19,685 nucleotides of DNA from JBKHJA01 sp046538375 (lineage in GTDB: Bacteria; Acidobacteriota; Aminicenantia; Aminicenantales; Aminicenantaceae): the NCBI GenBank assembly GCA_046538375.1, contig JBKHJA010000049.1, positions 1-19,685 on the forward strand, written 5' to 3'. Below are positions 7,373 through 14,319 of this stretch, piece after piece; position 1 is the stretch's first letter, and each line of letters begins with the position of its first letter. Below the pieces are notes generated by a model. It was not told the DNA's origin and searched no databases. It saw only the letters and a list, made by a program, of their open reading frames with translations. Made by a program: the position numbers and the translations under genes.

Positions 7373-7847
7373 TTTCCGCAGAAACAGGAAGGCCCGCTTG
7401 AATCCACTCTTTCCACCCTCCAAAAAAAACCTTGATTGATTTCAATCCGTATTCATGGAGGGCCTTGGCCAGTTCTACACTGGAACGGCATTCGCTGCCG
7501 TCGCAGTAAACCACCAGACTTTTTTCTGAGGGAAGATCAAGTTGGCCCAAGATTTCTTTCTCTTTCTTTTCCCCGAAAGGAATATTCAGGGCTCCCAGGA
7601 TATGTCCTTTCTGGAAGAGATCTGAGGGCCGGCTGTCGACAAAAACAGCATCCTGGGAAGCAAAAAGCTGTTCTGCTTCTGCTAGGGTGATATAGGTGAT
7701 GTGCGGATATTTCTCTGACGAGTAAAAGCCCTGTTTGAATTCGCCCTGAAAATATTTCTTGATAAGAGAAGTGTTCGTCCCCAAGCCGACGATAGAGCTC
7801 AAAACCAGGATGATGACCATATGTTGAAAAATCTTTTTTGTGGTCAT
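7359..7847 (-). CDS. membrane-anchored rhodanese-like sulfurtransferase
   Basis: A 162-residue protein with an uncleaved-looking N-terminal hydrophobic segment (about residues 8-23) followed by one rhodanese domain (about 50-155). The domain shows VFVDSRPSDLFQKGHILGALNIPF, the active-site loop VVYCDGSECRSS with catalytic-position C115 and a second C120, and the closing strand VFFGGWKEW. Rhodaneses carry sulfane sulfur as a cysteine persulfide; the anchor places this one on the outer face of the membrane. ATG 7847 has GAGGT a few bases upstream. It lies 33 bases after the aminotransferase and overlaps the MauE gene, so the three are likely one transcript. The two-cysteine loop could also support thiol-disulfide exchange. 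Confidence 0.87.
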   Translation of the reverse strand: MTTKKIFQHMVIILVLSSIVGLGTNTSLIKKYFQGEFKQGFYSSEKYPHITYITLAEAEQLFASQDAVFVDSRPSDLFQKGHILGALNIPFGEKKEKEILGQLDLPSEKSLVVYCDGSECRSSVELAKALHEYGLKSIKVFFGGWKEWIQAGLPVSAENDPQ

Positions 7848-7880
7848 AGGACCTCAGCAAAGATGTGTTAATCTCCAGGT

Positions 7881-9074
7881 TCAAAAAAGTTCAACATAGC
7901 GGTTGACACCCTCTTTAAAAATCTCAACAGCCCTTCTCAAATGTTCTTCGTTGAGCACATAGGCTATTCTCACTTCATCCTTTCCCTTATCCGGAGAAGA
8001 ATAAAATCCTCGGGCTGGTGCCACCATGACTGTTTCCTTATCCACCTGAAACTCGCTCAGCATCCACACCACAAAATGTTCGCAGTCTTTTATAGGCAGC
8101 CTGACCATGATATAGAAAGCTCCTTGAGGTTTATGCATCACAATTCCAGGGATATCTTTCAATCCCTCATACAAAATATCTCTTCTCTTCTGGTATTCTG
8201 CTCTGACTTCTCGAAAATATTCTCTTTCCATGCGGTAAGCGGCAACAGCAGCTTTTTGCTCAATGGAAGGCGGACAAAGCCGGGCCTGGGCAAATTTCAA
8301 AAGTGACTGGTATACCTGTTCATTCCTGGTGATCACTGTTCCGATGCGGGCACCACAGCAGCTAAACCTCTTGGAAACACTGTCCACCACCAAAACCCTG
8401 TTCTTTATCTCCTCGTATTCCAACACACTTTTGTGCCTGATGCCATCATAGACAAATTCCTTATAAACTTCGTCTCCTATCAAAAAGAGATCATGCTTTT
8501 TGACCAAAGCAATCACTCTCTGCAGCTCTTCTGCTGTGTACACTGTACCTGTGGGATTGTTGGGTGAGCAAAGGAGTATAGCCCTGGTCTGTGGCCCTAT
8601 CTTCTCTTCTATCTTTTCTGGGGGAGGAAGACGGAACCCATCTTCCACGGTCAAGGTGAGGGGAGAAATTTCCACATCAGCGAAGCAGGCATAGCCATTA
8701 TAATTGGTGTAGAATGGTTCGGGAATGATGATCTGCTGTCCCGGATCAGCCACCACACTGAAAGAAAAATGGATGGCCTCAGATCCCCCTATGGTGATGA
8801 TCACATTCTCAGAATTCAAAGGAATATCATAGAAATTAAAGTACTCGGCAATGGTCTGCCTGAGCTCCAAGAATCCTTGGGCTGGTCCGTAGCTGAGGAC
8901 TTCTTCATCGTACCCTCGTAAAGCATCCAAAACTGGTTGGGGGGTGGGTATATCGGGCTGGCCAATATTGAGAAAATAGACATGAATGCCCTGCTCCTGG
9001 GCTTTATCGGCGTAAGGCTTCAACTTTCTTATGGGAGAGGGCTGGATTTTTCGACCCCTTTTGGAAATATTCAT
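7881..9074 (-). CDS. PLP-dependent class I/II aminotransferase (aspartate aminotransferase-like)
   Basis: This 397-residue enzyme belongs to fold-type I aminotransferases of the AspC/AAT-I-beta kind, which move an amino group between an amino acid and a 2-oxo acid in the cytosol. Key residues are visible: PNNPTGT (N173), GDEVYKEF (D201, Y204), the PLP-binding lysine K235 in VDSVSKRFSCCGARIG with phosphate-contact R243, and the C-terminal substrate arginine in VRIAYVL. ATG 9074 is preceded at eight bases by AGGGAGGG. It is the first gene of the minus-strand operon and has a strong promoter. The substrate is not certain; aspartate is the default, but alanine or aromatic amino acids are possible within this family. 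Confidence 0.92.
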   Translation of the reverse strand: MNISKRGRKIQPSPIRKLKPYADKAQEQGIHVYFLNIGQPDIPTPQPVLDALRGYDEEVLSYGPAQGFLELRQTIAEYFNFYDIPLNSENVIITIGGSEAIHFSFSVVADPGQQIIIPEPFYTNYNGYACFADVEISPLTLTVEDGFRLPPPEKIEEKIGPQTRAILLCSPNNPTGTVYTAEELQRVIALVKKHDLFLIGDEVYKEFVYDGIRHKSVLEYEEIKNRVLVVDSVSKRFSCCGARIGTVITRNEQVYQSLLKFAQARLCPPSIEQKAAVAAYRMEREYFREVRAEYQKRRDILYEGLKDIPGIVMHKPQGAFYIMVRLPIKDCEHFVVWMLSEFQVDKETVMVAPARGFYSSPDKGKDEVRIAYVLNEEHLRRAVEIFKEGVNRYVELF

Positions 9075-9110
9075 TTATGATTCCCTCCCTATAATATATC
9101 AGGAAATCTG

Positions 9111-9141
9111 ATTATAAACAGAAACCCGAGTCGGTTGTCAA
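9111..9141 (-). promoter_or_regulatory. promoter of the aminotransferase operon
   Basis: On the minus strand the two hexamers are both perfect consensus, TTGACA (9141-9136) and TATAAT (9116-9111), but the spacer is 19 bases, longer than the usual 17. The long spacer may lower activity or make it regulator-dependent. It lies in the 126-base divergent gap facing pyrK, for which I found no clear promoter. Confidence 0.5.
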
Positions 9142-9200
9142 AGTTTTTATTGCTATCCTCTGCAGATTCTGATATTTTTCTGATGGTAAATATCTTCTTT

Positions 9201-10004
9201 ATGACCAAAGATCCTCAAGCCCGGATACACCGCCAGGAAAACTGGCAGGATTATTATCTTTTCACTTTACAATCACCGGCCATCGCCCGCCAGGCTCACC
9301 CTGGACAGTTTATCATGGTCCGTATCAACTCTCTGTGTCCTTACCCTTTACTGCGGCGCCCTTTCAGCATCCATCATAGGGAAGCAGAAAAGATCCAGAT
9401 CTTTTTTGAAGTCACCGGAGAAGGCACCTCTCTCCTCAGTCAAAAAAGAAAGGGAGAGGTTCTCGACATATTGGGGCCTTTGGGTCGAGGGTTCACCATC
9501 GGCGCCCGGTTTAAAAGAAAGAAGGTGGCCCTGGTGGGTGGAGGGAGGGGAATAGCCCCTCTTTATTTTTTGGCCCATACCCTCCGCTCCCAGGAAGCCC
9601 GAGTTTCTATTTTCTATGGAGGAAAAACCAACCAGGATCTTCCTTTAAAACAGAAAATAGAGAAGAATGACTTCGCCCTGCTGTGTGCTACTGATGATGG
9701 CTCTTTGGGATTCAAGGGATTGGTCAGCGATCTTTTCCTTCAGGAGCTTCAAAAATCCAGACCCCATGGTATCTTTGCCTGTGGACCAGAACCCATGATG
9801 GAAAAAATTGCCCGCATGGCCAAAGTGAAGGATGTCCCTGCTGAATTTTCACTGGAATCCATCATGGGCTGTGGAATAGGAGCCTGCTGGGGATGCGTGA
9901 GAAGGATAAAGAAAAATCATAATCCGTCCTGGCTTAAAGCCTGTCAAGATGGGCCGGTTTTCTCCAGAGATGAAATCATATGGCACTCCCAGGAAAATGA
10001 CTGA
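9201..10004 (+). CDS. pyrK: dihydroorotate dehydrogenase B, electron transfer subunit
   Basis: PyrK carries FAD and a [2Fe-2S] cluster and moves electrons from dihydroorotate, via PyrD, to NAD+. The 267-residue product shows the FAD motif LRRPFSIH (51-58), EVTGEGTSLLS, the nucleotide-binding loop ALVGGGRGIAPLYFLA (110-125), ACGPEPMM (193-200), and the four cluster cysteines C224, C229, C232 (CGIGACWGC) and C248 (ACQDGPVF). The glycine-rich loop has an Arg (R116) where Ile/Val is usual. The start is uncertain: TTG 9135, ATG 9183 and ATG 9201 are all in frame and none has a good ribosome site; 9201 gives the family length. It overlaps pyrD by eight bases. Confidence 0.9.
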   Translation: MTKDPQARIHRQENWQDYYLFTLQSPAIARQAHPGQFIMVRINSLCPYPLLRRPFSIHHREAEKIQIFFEVTGEGTSLLSQKRKGEVLDILGPLGRGFTIGARFKRKKVALVGGGRGIAPLYFLAHTLRSQEARVSIFYGGKTNQDLPLKQKIEKNDFALLCATDDGSLGFKGLVSDLFLQELQKSRPHGIFACGPEPMMEKIARMAKVKDVPAEFSLESIMGCGIGACWGCVRRIKKNHNPSWLKACQDGPVFSRDEIIWHSQEND

Positions 10005-10920
10005 TTTATCGGTTGACTTGGGTTTTCTCAGACTCAAGAATCCCGTCATTGCTGCCAGTGGAACTTTCGGTTATGGATTAGAATTCGCTTCCCTTGTTGA
10101 TTTAAACAGACTGGGAGGGATAGTGGTTAAGGGTCTTTATTTCAATCCTCGTGAAGGGAATCCTCCTCCCCGCTTGGCAGAAACTCCTGCTGGACTTCTG
10201 AATTCTATCGGCCTCCAGGGAATAGGAGTGAAGAGGTTCTCCCAGGAAATCCTACCCCAGCTCAAGGAATTCAACACCGCTATCATCATCAATGTCTGCG
10301 GCGACAACGAGGAAGAATACGCTGCTGTGGTCGATTACCTGAACAAAGAAAAGGGCATTGCCGCCTTTGAACTGAATATCTCCTGTCCCAACCTGAAAAG
10401 AGACGGACTCTGTCCAGCTCTGGATCCTGAAGCCACTCACCATGTAGTCCGGCTGGTTAAAAAAACAAGCTCTTATCCTCTCATCACCAAACTCTCTCCC
10501 AATGTGACGGATATCGTGGAAATCGCTCTCAGTGCTCAGGAAGCTGGAACTGACGCTCTCTCCCTGGTCAACACTTTCCTGGCCATGAGTATTGATGTGC
10601 AGTCCGGAAAGCCCAGACTGGCCAATACCTATGGCGGACTCAGCGGCCCGGCTATAAAACCCATCGCTTTGAGAATGGTCCACCAAGTGGCCTCTCATGT
10701 CCGCATCCCGGTTATAGGCGTGGGAGGTATTCTCTCCGGAAATGATGCCCTTGAATTTCTGATAGCAGGAGCCAAGGCCGTGCAGGTAGGGACAGCCAAT
10801 TTTGTGGACCCTGGGTCCACCATAAAAATCATCCATGGATTGACAGATTATTGTGAGAAAAAGAAAATAAGCAGGATTGAACAAATTATCGCCACCTTGA
10901 AGGAAAAATCCCAAGAATAG
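9997..10920 (+). CDS. pyrD: dihydroorotate dehydrogenase B, catalytic subunit
   Basis: The FMN TIM barrel that oxidises dihydroorotate to orotate in pyrimidine synthesis. The 307 residues match class 1B. Visible features are ASGTFGYG (20-27), GIVVKGL with K45, NSIGLQGIG (69-77), the active-site cysteine C130 in ELNISCPN (class 2 enzymes have Ser here), K165 in ITKLSPN, and the FMN phosphate loops GGLSGPAIKP and GVGGILSG. Together with the adjoining PyrK this predicts an NAD-linked PyrDK heterotetramer. ATG 9997 lies inside the end of pyrK, with AGGA two bases upstream, which suggests coupled translation; ATG 9949 would add 16 residues that do not fit the family. Confidence 0.94.
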   Translation: MTDLSVDLGFLRLKNPVIAASGTFGYGLEFASLVDLNRLGGIVVKGLYFNPREGNPPPRLAETPAGLLNSIGLQGIGVKRFSQEILPQLKEFNTAIIINVCGDNEEEYAAVVDYLNKEKGIAAFELNISCPNLKRDGLCPALDPEATHHVVRLVKKTSSYPLITKLSPNVTDIVEIALSAQEAGTDALSLVNTFLAMSIDVQSGKPRLANTYGGLSGPAIKPIALRMVHQVASHVRIPVIGVGGILSGNDALEFLIAGAKAVQVGTANFVDPGSTIKIIHGLTDYCEKKKISRIEQIIATLKEKSQE

Positions 10921-11008
10921 ATGAACATGTTAACACCGCTTTCCGGCCAGAGAGGGAAAAATTGTTCTGCAGGCAGTGAACCTTGAAATCCTATCCACGA
11001 GGAAAAAA

Positions 11009-11761
11009 ATGAACCGCGCCCAGGATACGGCAAGAAAAATCATCGTCGCTCTTGATGTGGAAGAAAAAGAAGAGGCTCTCTCTCTAGTCAAAGAGCTTCC
11101 CAAAGCTGAGATTTTCAAAGTGGGCCTCAGGCTCTTTACAGCCCAAGGGCCATCCCTTCTTCAAGAAATCCATAACTTCAAGAAAAAAATCTTTCTTGAT
11201 CTCAAATTCCACGATATACCTAACACAGTGGAGGGAGCTGTGGCCGCCGCCGTCAACCACGGAGTTCATATGCTCACCCTCCATTCCTCTGGGGGAAAAG
11301 AGATGATGGCCAAGGCTGTGGAAGCTGCCAGAAAAAAGGGAAAGAAAAGAGAGGCTAGGCCTCTCCTTTTGGCGGTGACCATCTTAACCAGTCTCAAAGA
11401 TGACCAACTGAAAGATATAGGAATGACTGCTTCCCCAAAAGGACAGGTCCTCAGGCTGGCCAAGTTGGCCAGGGAGGCTGGAATGGATGGTGTGGTCTGC
11501 TCTCCTCAGGAAATCGAATTCATAAAGGAAGGATTGGGCAGGGACCTTCTTGTGGTCACTCCTGGCATCCGTCCCTCATGGGCTGCAGCCCAAGATCAAA
11601 AGAGGATCATGAGCCCCTCTCTAGCCCTTAAAAAGGGAGCGGATTATTTAGTTATAGGAAGACCCATCATAAAGGACTCTTCTCCTGCCCGGGCCTTTTT
11701 GAAGATATGTGAAGAGTTAGATAGTGCTGTAAACTCCTCCCACAGTAAAAATACCACCTAA
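11009..11761 (+). CDS. pyrF: orotidine 5'-phosphate decarboxylase
   Basis: PyrF decarboxylates OMP to UMP, the last step of the pathway that PyrD/PyrK serve. The 250-residue product contains IIVALDV (D16), FKVGLRLF (K37), the catalytic DxKxxD set D64, K66, D69 in LDLKFHDIPNT, TPGIRPSW (184-191) and the phosphate loop YLVIGRPI (213-220). ATG 11009 is preceded by GAGGA at 10999-11003; an in-frame GTG at 10976 is a less likely start. It follows pyrD after 88 bases. The last 15 codons overlap, antisense, the end of the Yip1 gene, giving a polar tail (SAVNSSHSKNTT) beyond the conserved fold. Confidence 0.95.
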   Translation: MNRAQDTARKIIVALDVEEKEEALSLVKELPKAEIFKVGLRLFTAQGPSLLQEIHNFKKKIFLDLKFHDIPNTVEGAVAAAVNHGVHMLTLHSSGGKEMMAKAVEAARKKGKKREARPLLLAVTILTSLKDDQLKDIGMTASPKGQVLRLAKLAREAGMDGVVCSPQEIEFIKEGLGRDLLVVTPGIRPSWAAAQDQKRIMSPSLALKKGADYLVIGRPIIKDSSPARAFLKICEELDSAVNSSHSKNTT

Positions 11762-12313
11762 TATTATTCCTGCCACCACCATCAGAACAACAATCACTAC
11801 GATACTCACGATAAGATAACCGACCACTTTTTCTTTTGGAGTATCCATAAGAGGAGTGGTAAAACCAAGATAAAGGAGGTAGAGGCCGTAAAGACTGGCT
11901 AAAATCACCAGAATTCCTAAAAAGGGAACAATATACAGGACGCTGGCCACCCAGTAAGGGGTCATACTAAACGCAGCGAGCTTCATGGCATTATCTAAAT
12001 TTTTGTTGGAGGAAAAGGTTGGGGCCAATGCATTGATGATCAATCCAAAAACATAGACCATCACCAGAGTGAACACATAGAGCAAAACAGCATAAATCAA
12101 ACCTCTGCCAATGCCATATCTGTACCATCCCCCAAAGGGAACTCTGCGGCCCACAAGGGCAAGTCCGATAAATTGAGCAACAGCAGGAATGCCAGCCAGA
12201 ATCATCACGTAAGAAGTGAAGAGCTGGGAGACAGGCAGGGGCTCTTCTTTTATCTTCGCCCATTCTTCTTTAGGCTTTAGCAGTATTCCCTGTACCCGAG
12301 CTACGATGTCCAT
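11717..12313 (-). CDS. Yip1-domain integral membrane protein
   Basis: A 198-residue protein with the bacterial Yip1 layout: a short cytosolic N-terminus (VARVQGILLKPKEEWAKIKEE, the characteristic P-x-x-x-W segment) followed by about five transmembrane helices near 32-54, 71-93, 119-135, 131-150 and 163-187. Yip1 proteins act in membrane traffic in eukaryotes; in bacteria the function is unknown. ATG 12313 has AAGGAGG six bases upstream and a near-consensus promoter. It converges on pyrF, with a 45-base overlap of the two coding ends. Confidence 0.85.
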   Translation of the reverse strand: MDIVARVQGILLKPKEEWAKIKEEPLPVSQLFTSYVMILAGIPAVAQFIGLALVGRRVPFGGWYRYGIGRGLIYAVLLYVFTLVMVYVFGLIINALAPTFSSNKNLDNAMKLAAFSMTPYWVASVLYIVPFLGILVILASLYGLYLLYLGFTTPLMDTPKEKVVGYLIVSIVVIVVLMVVAGIILGGIFTVGGVYSTI

Positions 12314-12342
12314 ATTTATCCTCCTTATGGGAAGTTTCCAGA

Positions 12343-12371
12343 ACTATATAATTTAAATTTTTTTTTGTCAA
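12343..12371 (-). promoter_or_regulatory. sigma70-type promoter of the Yip1 gene
   Basis: On the minus strand TTGACA (12371-12366) and TATAGT (12348-12343) are 17 bases apart, joined by an A/T-only spacer. The predicted start near 12336 leaves a leader of about 23 bases that carries AAGGAGG. Confidence 0.7.
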
Positions 12372-12397
12372 ATAAGAAAAGGAGCTGTGAAGCATTA

Positions 12398-12437
12398 TCC
12401 GTGATAAGGGCTGAGGGATTGGGGTGGTCAGCACGCT
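12398..12437. repeat. dispersed repeat, copy 2
   Basis: It matches 6818-6857 at 35 of 40 positions with no gaps (TCCGTGATA at the left, GTCAGCACGCT at the right). It sits between the Yip1 promoter and the nested palindrome that starts at 12440. Confidence 0.7.
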
Positions 12438-12439
12438 AC

Positions 12440-12528
12440 AAAATGGGGACATGTACCAAATTTCAGCCAATTTCAATCATATATTAATACTAAATCAACC
12501 GCAGAAATTGGTAACGTGTCCCTATTTT
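12440..12528. repeat. nested-palindrome (REP-like) element A
   Basis: The left arm, 12440-12464, begins AAAATGGGGACATGTACC; the right arm, 12504-12528, is its imperfect inverse (GGTAACGTGTCCCTATTTT at 12510-12528). The arms enclose a 39-base A/T-rich centre. The GGGGACA/TGTCCC core is shared with elements B and C. It lies 13 bases beyond the 3' end of tRNA-Cys and may serve as its transcription stop. Confidence 0.6.
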
Positions 12529-12541
12529 CTTGGGAACAAAG

Positions 12542-12617
12542 TGGAGGCGCGGGTCGGATTCGAACCGACGAATCGAGGTTTTGCAGACCTCTCCCTTAGC
12601 CACTTGGGTACCGCGCC
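12542..12617 (-). tRNA. tRNA-Cys (anticodon GCA), CCA encoded
   Basis: On the minus strand a full cloverleaf can be drawn. The acceptor GGCGCGG pairs with CCGCGCC, the discriminator is U (usual for Cys), and CCA is encoded at 12544-12542. The anticodon loop CTGCAAA carries GCA at 12584-12582, flanked by AGGT/ACCT, and the T arm is GTCGG-TTCGAAT-CCGAC. It follows tRNA-Gly after 36 bases and is probably processed from the same transcript. Confidence 0.96.
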
Positions 12618-12653
12618 TCTTCTCTCATCTGAAAATCATGCTTTGTATCTTTA

Positions 12654-12728
12654 TGGAGCGGACGATGGGATTTGAACCCACGACCTTCTGCTTGGCAAGC
12701 AGACGTTCTACCCCTGAACTACGCCCGC
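12654..12728 (-). tRNA. tRNA-Gly (anticodon GCC), CCA encoded
   Basis: The acceptor GCGGGCG pairs with CGTCCGC (one G-U), the D arm is GTTC-AGGGGTA-GAAC, the anticodon stem TCTGC/GCAGA holds loop TTGCCAA with GCC at 12696-12694, the T arm is GTGGG-TTCAAAT-CCCAC, and CCA is encoded at 12656-12654. It is the first gene of the two-tRNA unit. Confidence 0.97.
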
Positions 12729-12752
12729 CTCTGTTTTAAGAGATCCTGATTT

Positions 12753-12781
12753 AACCTACCAAAAAGACAGAATCCTGTCAA
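12753..12781 (-). promoter_or_regulatory. promoter of the tRNA-Gly/tRNA-Cys unit
   Basis: On the minus strand TTGACA (12781-12776) is consensus, and TAGGTT (12758-12753), 17 bases on, is a weaker -10. Transcription would start near 12746, about 18 bases before tRNA-Gly. Confidence 0.5.
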
Positions 12782-12866
12782 TTTATTTGAAAGTAAAGGG
12801 GAAGGGGAAGAGACACCTTCTATTGATCGCAGCCGATTCCTCTTTCTTCAAAAATCAAAAAGTAAG

Positions 12867-13685
12867 TTATTGAGTTCGGGTTTTAACAAAATCCCCATAT
12901 TCCAGGGCCTCCCGGCAAGAGAGGATCTTGACTGTGGACGTCTTTCTTTGGGTATCGATGACTATCAAATTTCCTAAAATTTGAATGGGGGCTCCTTTTA
13001 TAAGCTTTCTGTAAGCGATCAACTGCTGACCTACTCTTAAGCCCTCCTCTTCGCCGAGATCAATCAAAACCCAATCTCCGCTTCCGATTTGGACAGAATC
13101 TCTCTGCAAAAAAATGATGTTTCCTTTCAATCCTTCCCCTTCAAGAGGCGGCACCTGGTAACCCAGATCCTTTCCCAGCATCCCCTGTTTTTCTTCAAAG
13201 GGAACCAGAAACTGCCCTATCATAACCTGGCCACAGGATTTTTCTATCCTGGCCGAAGCCATGCTCTCTTCTAATCCCAGAATCTGGGCCCTCCCCCGTT
13301 TGAAGGCAATAGGGCCAAAATTCTCAATCTTGGGGCCCTTTTCCAGGATCAAAAACAACTGCCCCTTCTCCAGCCCATCTCTTCTGCCTTTGTTGACATA
13401 AACAATATCAGAATCAGTCAACAGCCTCTTTTCGTATTCTCTTTCCGCACCGATGATCCTCAAATCCAGGCTTTCATCTTCAAGAATAAAAAACGAACAG
13501 TAGAGATCAGACTCAGAAATGACAGGATATATATCCTGAAATATTTTTCCTTTTTCGACCTGGTCCTGGCTCCTTTTTCCGCACAGATCATAAGGATAAA
13601 TTGTTACGGCGTTCAGAATAAAAAAGAAAATGATGGATAAACAAAGAAAGGATCTGCTGAATACCCGGTATAAACAGTATCTCAT
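12867..13685 (-). CDS. exported protein with two FlgT-C-like repeats, function unknown
   Basis: The 272-residue product has an N-terminal signal or anchor (hydrophobic 11-29). Two related beta-rich units follow. The first (about 92-160) starts DSDIVYVNKGRRDGLEKGQLFLIL; the second (about 200-268) starts GSGDWVLIDLGEEEGLRVGQQLIAYR and ends LGNLIVIDTQRKTSTVKILSCREALEYGDFV. The pattern GD-x-V-x-I-x2-G-x3-GL-x2-G followed by G-x-L-x-V and a closing GD-x-V resembles the C-terminal domain of flagellar assembly protein FlgT and similar envelope proteins. No flagellar gene is near, so a flagellar role should not be assumed; a cell-envelope scaffold is an inference. ATG 13685 has GAGGTG five bases upstream, inside a hairpin, and a consensus promoter. 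Confidence 0.7.
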   Translation of the reverse strand: MRYCLYRVFSRSFLCLSIIFFFILNAVTIYPYDLCGKRSQDQVEKGKIFQDIYPVISESDLYCSFFILEDESLDLRIIGAEREYEKRLLTDSDIVYVNKGRRDGLEKGQLFLILEKGPKIENFGPIAFKRGRAQILGLEESMASARIEKSCGQVMIGQFLVPFEEKQGMLGKDLGYQVPPLEGEGLKGNIIFLQRDSVQIGSGDWVLIDLGEEEGLRVGQQLIAYRKLIKGAPIQILGNLIVIDTQRKTSTVKILSCREALEYGDFVKTRTQ

Positions 13686-13690
13686 AGTAG

Positions 13691-13703
13691 CACCTCTAAG
13701 GTG
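13691..13703 (-). promoter_or_regulatory. hairpin containing the ribosome site of the FlgT-C-like gene
   Basis: On the minus strand CACCT-TAG-AGGTG forms a perfect five-pair stem whose 3' arm is the Shine-Dalgarno sequence of ATG 13685. Folding would hide the site from the ribosome. The stem is short, so the effect may be small. Confidence 0.4.
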
Positions 13704-13723
13704 TTGAACCCGGATTTTTCTTT

Positions 13724-13751
13724 ATTATAACTTCTCCTCCTTGGCTGTCAA
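13724..13751 (-). promoter_or_regulatory. consensus promoter of the FlgT-C-like gene
   Basis: On the minus strand TTGACA (13751-13746) and TATAAT (13729-13724) are both perfect, 16 bases apart. Transcription would begin near 13717. The 13752-13918 stretch beyond it shows one small stem (CAGAGC/GCTCTG, 13758-13772) and nothing else I can interpret. Confidence 0.7.
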
Positions 13752-13918
13752 CAGATCCAGAGCTTTGCTCTGTTCAACATCACCCTCAATGGCGTTCCTA
13801 TATTCATAACCATACTATTCTCCGGGCAGTTAGCCCTTTAGGCACTTCCGGATTGCGCCCACATTGTTTAGTCGAAATCAGGTGATATTTCTCTCAAAAA
13901 AGAATAAATTTCTTTTTC

Positions 13919-13947
13919 TTGACATCAACATTTCTTCCTCATAACAT
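13919..13947 (+). promoter_or_regulatory. promoter of HU and probably the ddl-ruvX-mltG run
   Basis: TTGACA (13919-13924) and TAACAT (13942-13947) are 17 bases apart. The predicted start near 13954 is just before AAAGGAGG at 13956-13963, so the leader is very short. Confidence 0.65.
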
Positions 13948-13968
13948 AAAATTTCAAAGGAGGTGGAT

Positions 13969-14238
13969 TTGAACAAAAAAGAAATTGCCGGCAAGATGTC
14001 CAAGGAAGCGGGGATCACCTTTCTCCAGGCAGAAAAGGCCTTCAGTTCCATGATAGAGGGAGTTAAGAATTCTCTGAGAAGAGGAGAAAGTGTTACTTTT
14101 TCCGGGTTTGGAAGCTTCAAAGTGATAAAAAGAAAAGCCCGAAAAGGGAGAAATCCCAGAACAGGAGAAGCTATCTCCATCCCCAAAAAAAAGAATGTGA
14201 AATTCAATCCCAGCAAGAACTTCAAAGAATCTCTCTGA
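13969..14238 (+). CDS. HU/IHF family DNA-binding protein
   Basis: A nucleoid protein of 89 residues, the standard HU length. It begins MNKKEIAGKMSKEAGI with the helical dimer body, followed by VTFSGFGSFKV (42-52), the DNA-grasping arm GRNPRTGEAISIP (60-72) with its intercalating proline, and the closing VKFNPSKNFKESL. HU bends DNA without strict sequence need; an IHF-like role cannot be excluded. The start is TTG 13969, five bases after GGAGG; the GTG at 13963 overlaps the ribosome site itself and is rejected. It is the first gene of a plus-strand run and has a strong promoter; ddl follows after 81 bases. Confidence 0.93.
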   Translation: MNKKEIAGKMSKEAGITFLQAEKAFSSMIEGVKNSLRRGESVTFSGFGSFKVIKRKARKGRNPRTGEAISIPKKKNVKFNPSKNFKESL

Positions 14239-14319
14239 ACAGTAATCCTGCCTCGTTTTTTGAATTCCTGGTTGGACAAGCATCCCCCAATCTTTTAAAA
14301 TAGGCCTCCTTGATAAAAA

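Noticed and set aside
10252..10914. 220-codon open frame antisense to pyrD
   Set aside because: It is fully covered by the well-supported pyrD and has no ribosome site or recognisable protein features.
12424..12739. Plus-strand open frames across the two tRNAs
   Set aside because: These residues are read from tRNA and repeat sequence; the tRNA cloverleafs are complete on the minus strand.
13954..14283. Two antisense frames over the HU gene
   Set aside because: HU is certain on the plus strand and these frames cover its promoter-proximal region with no features of their own.
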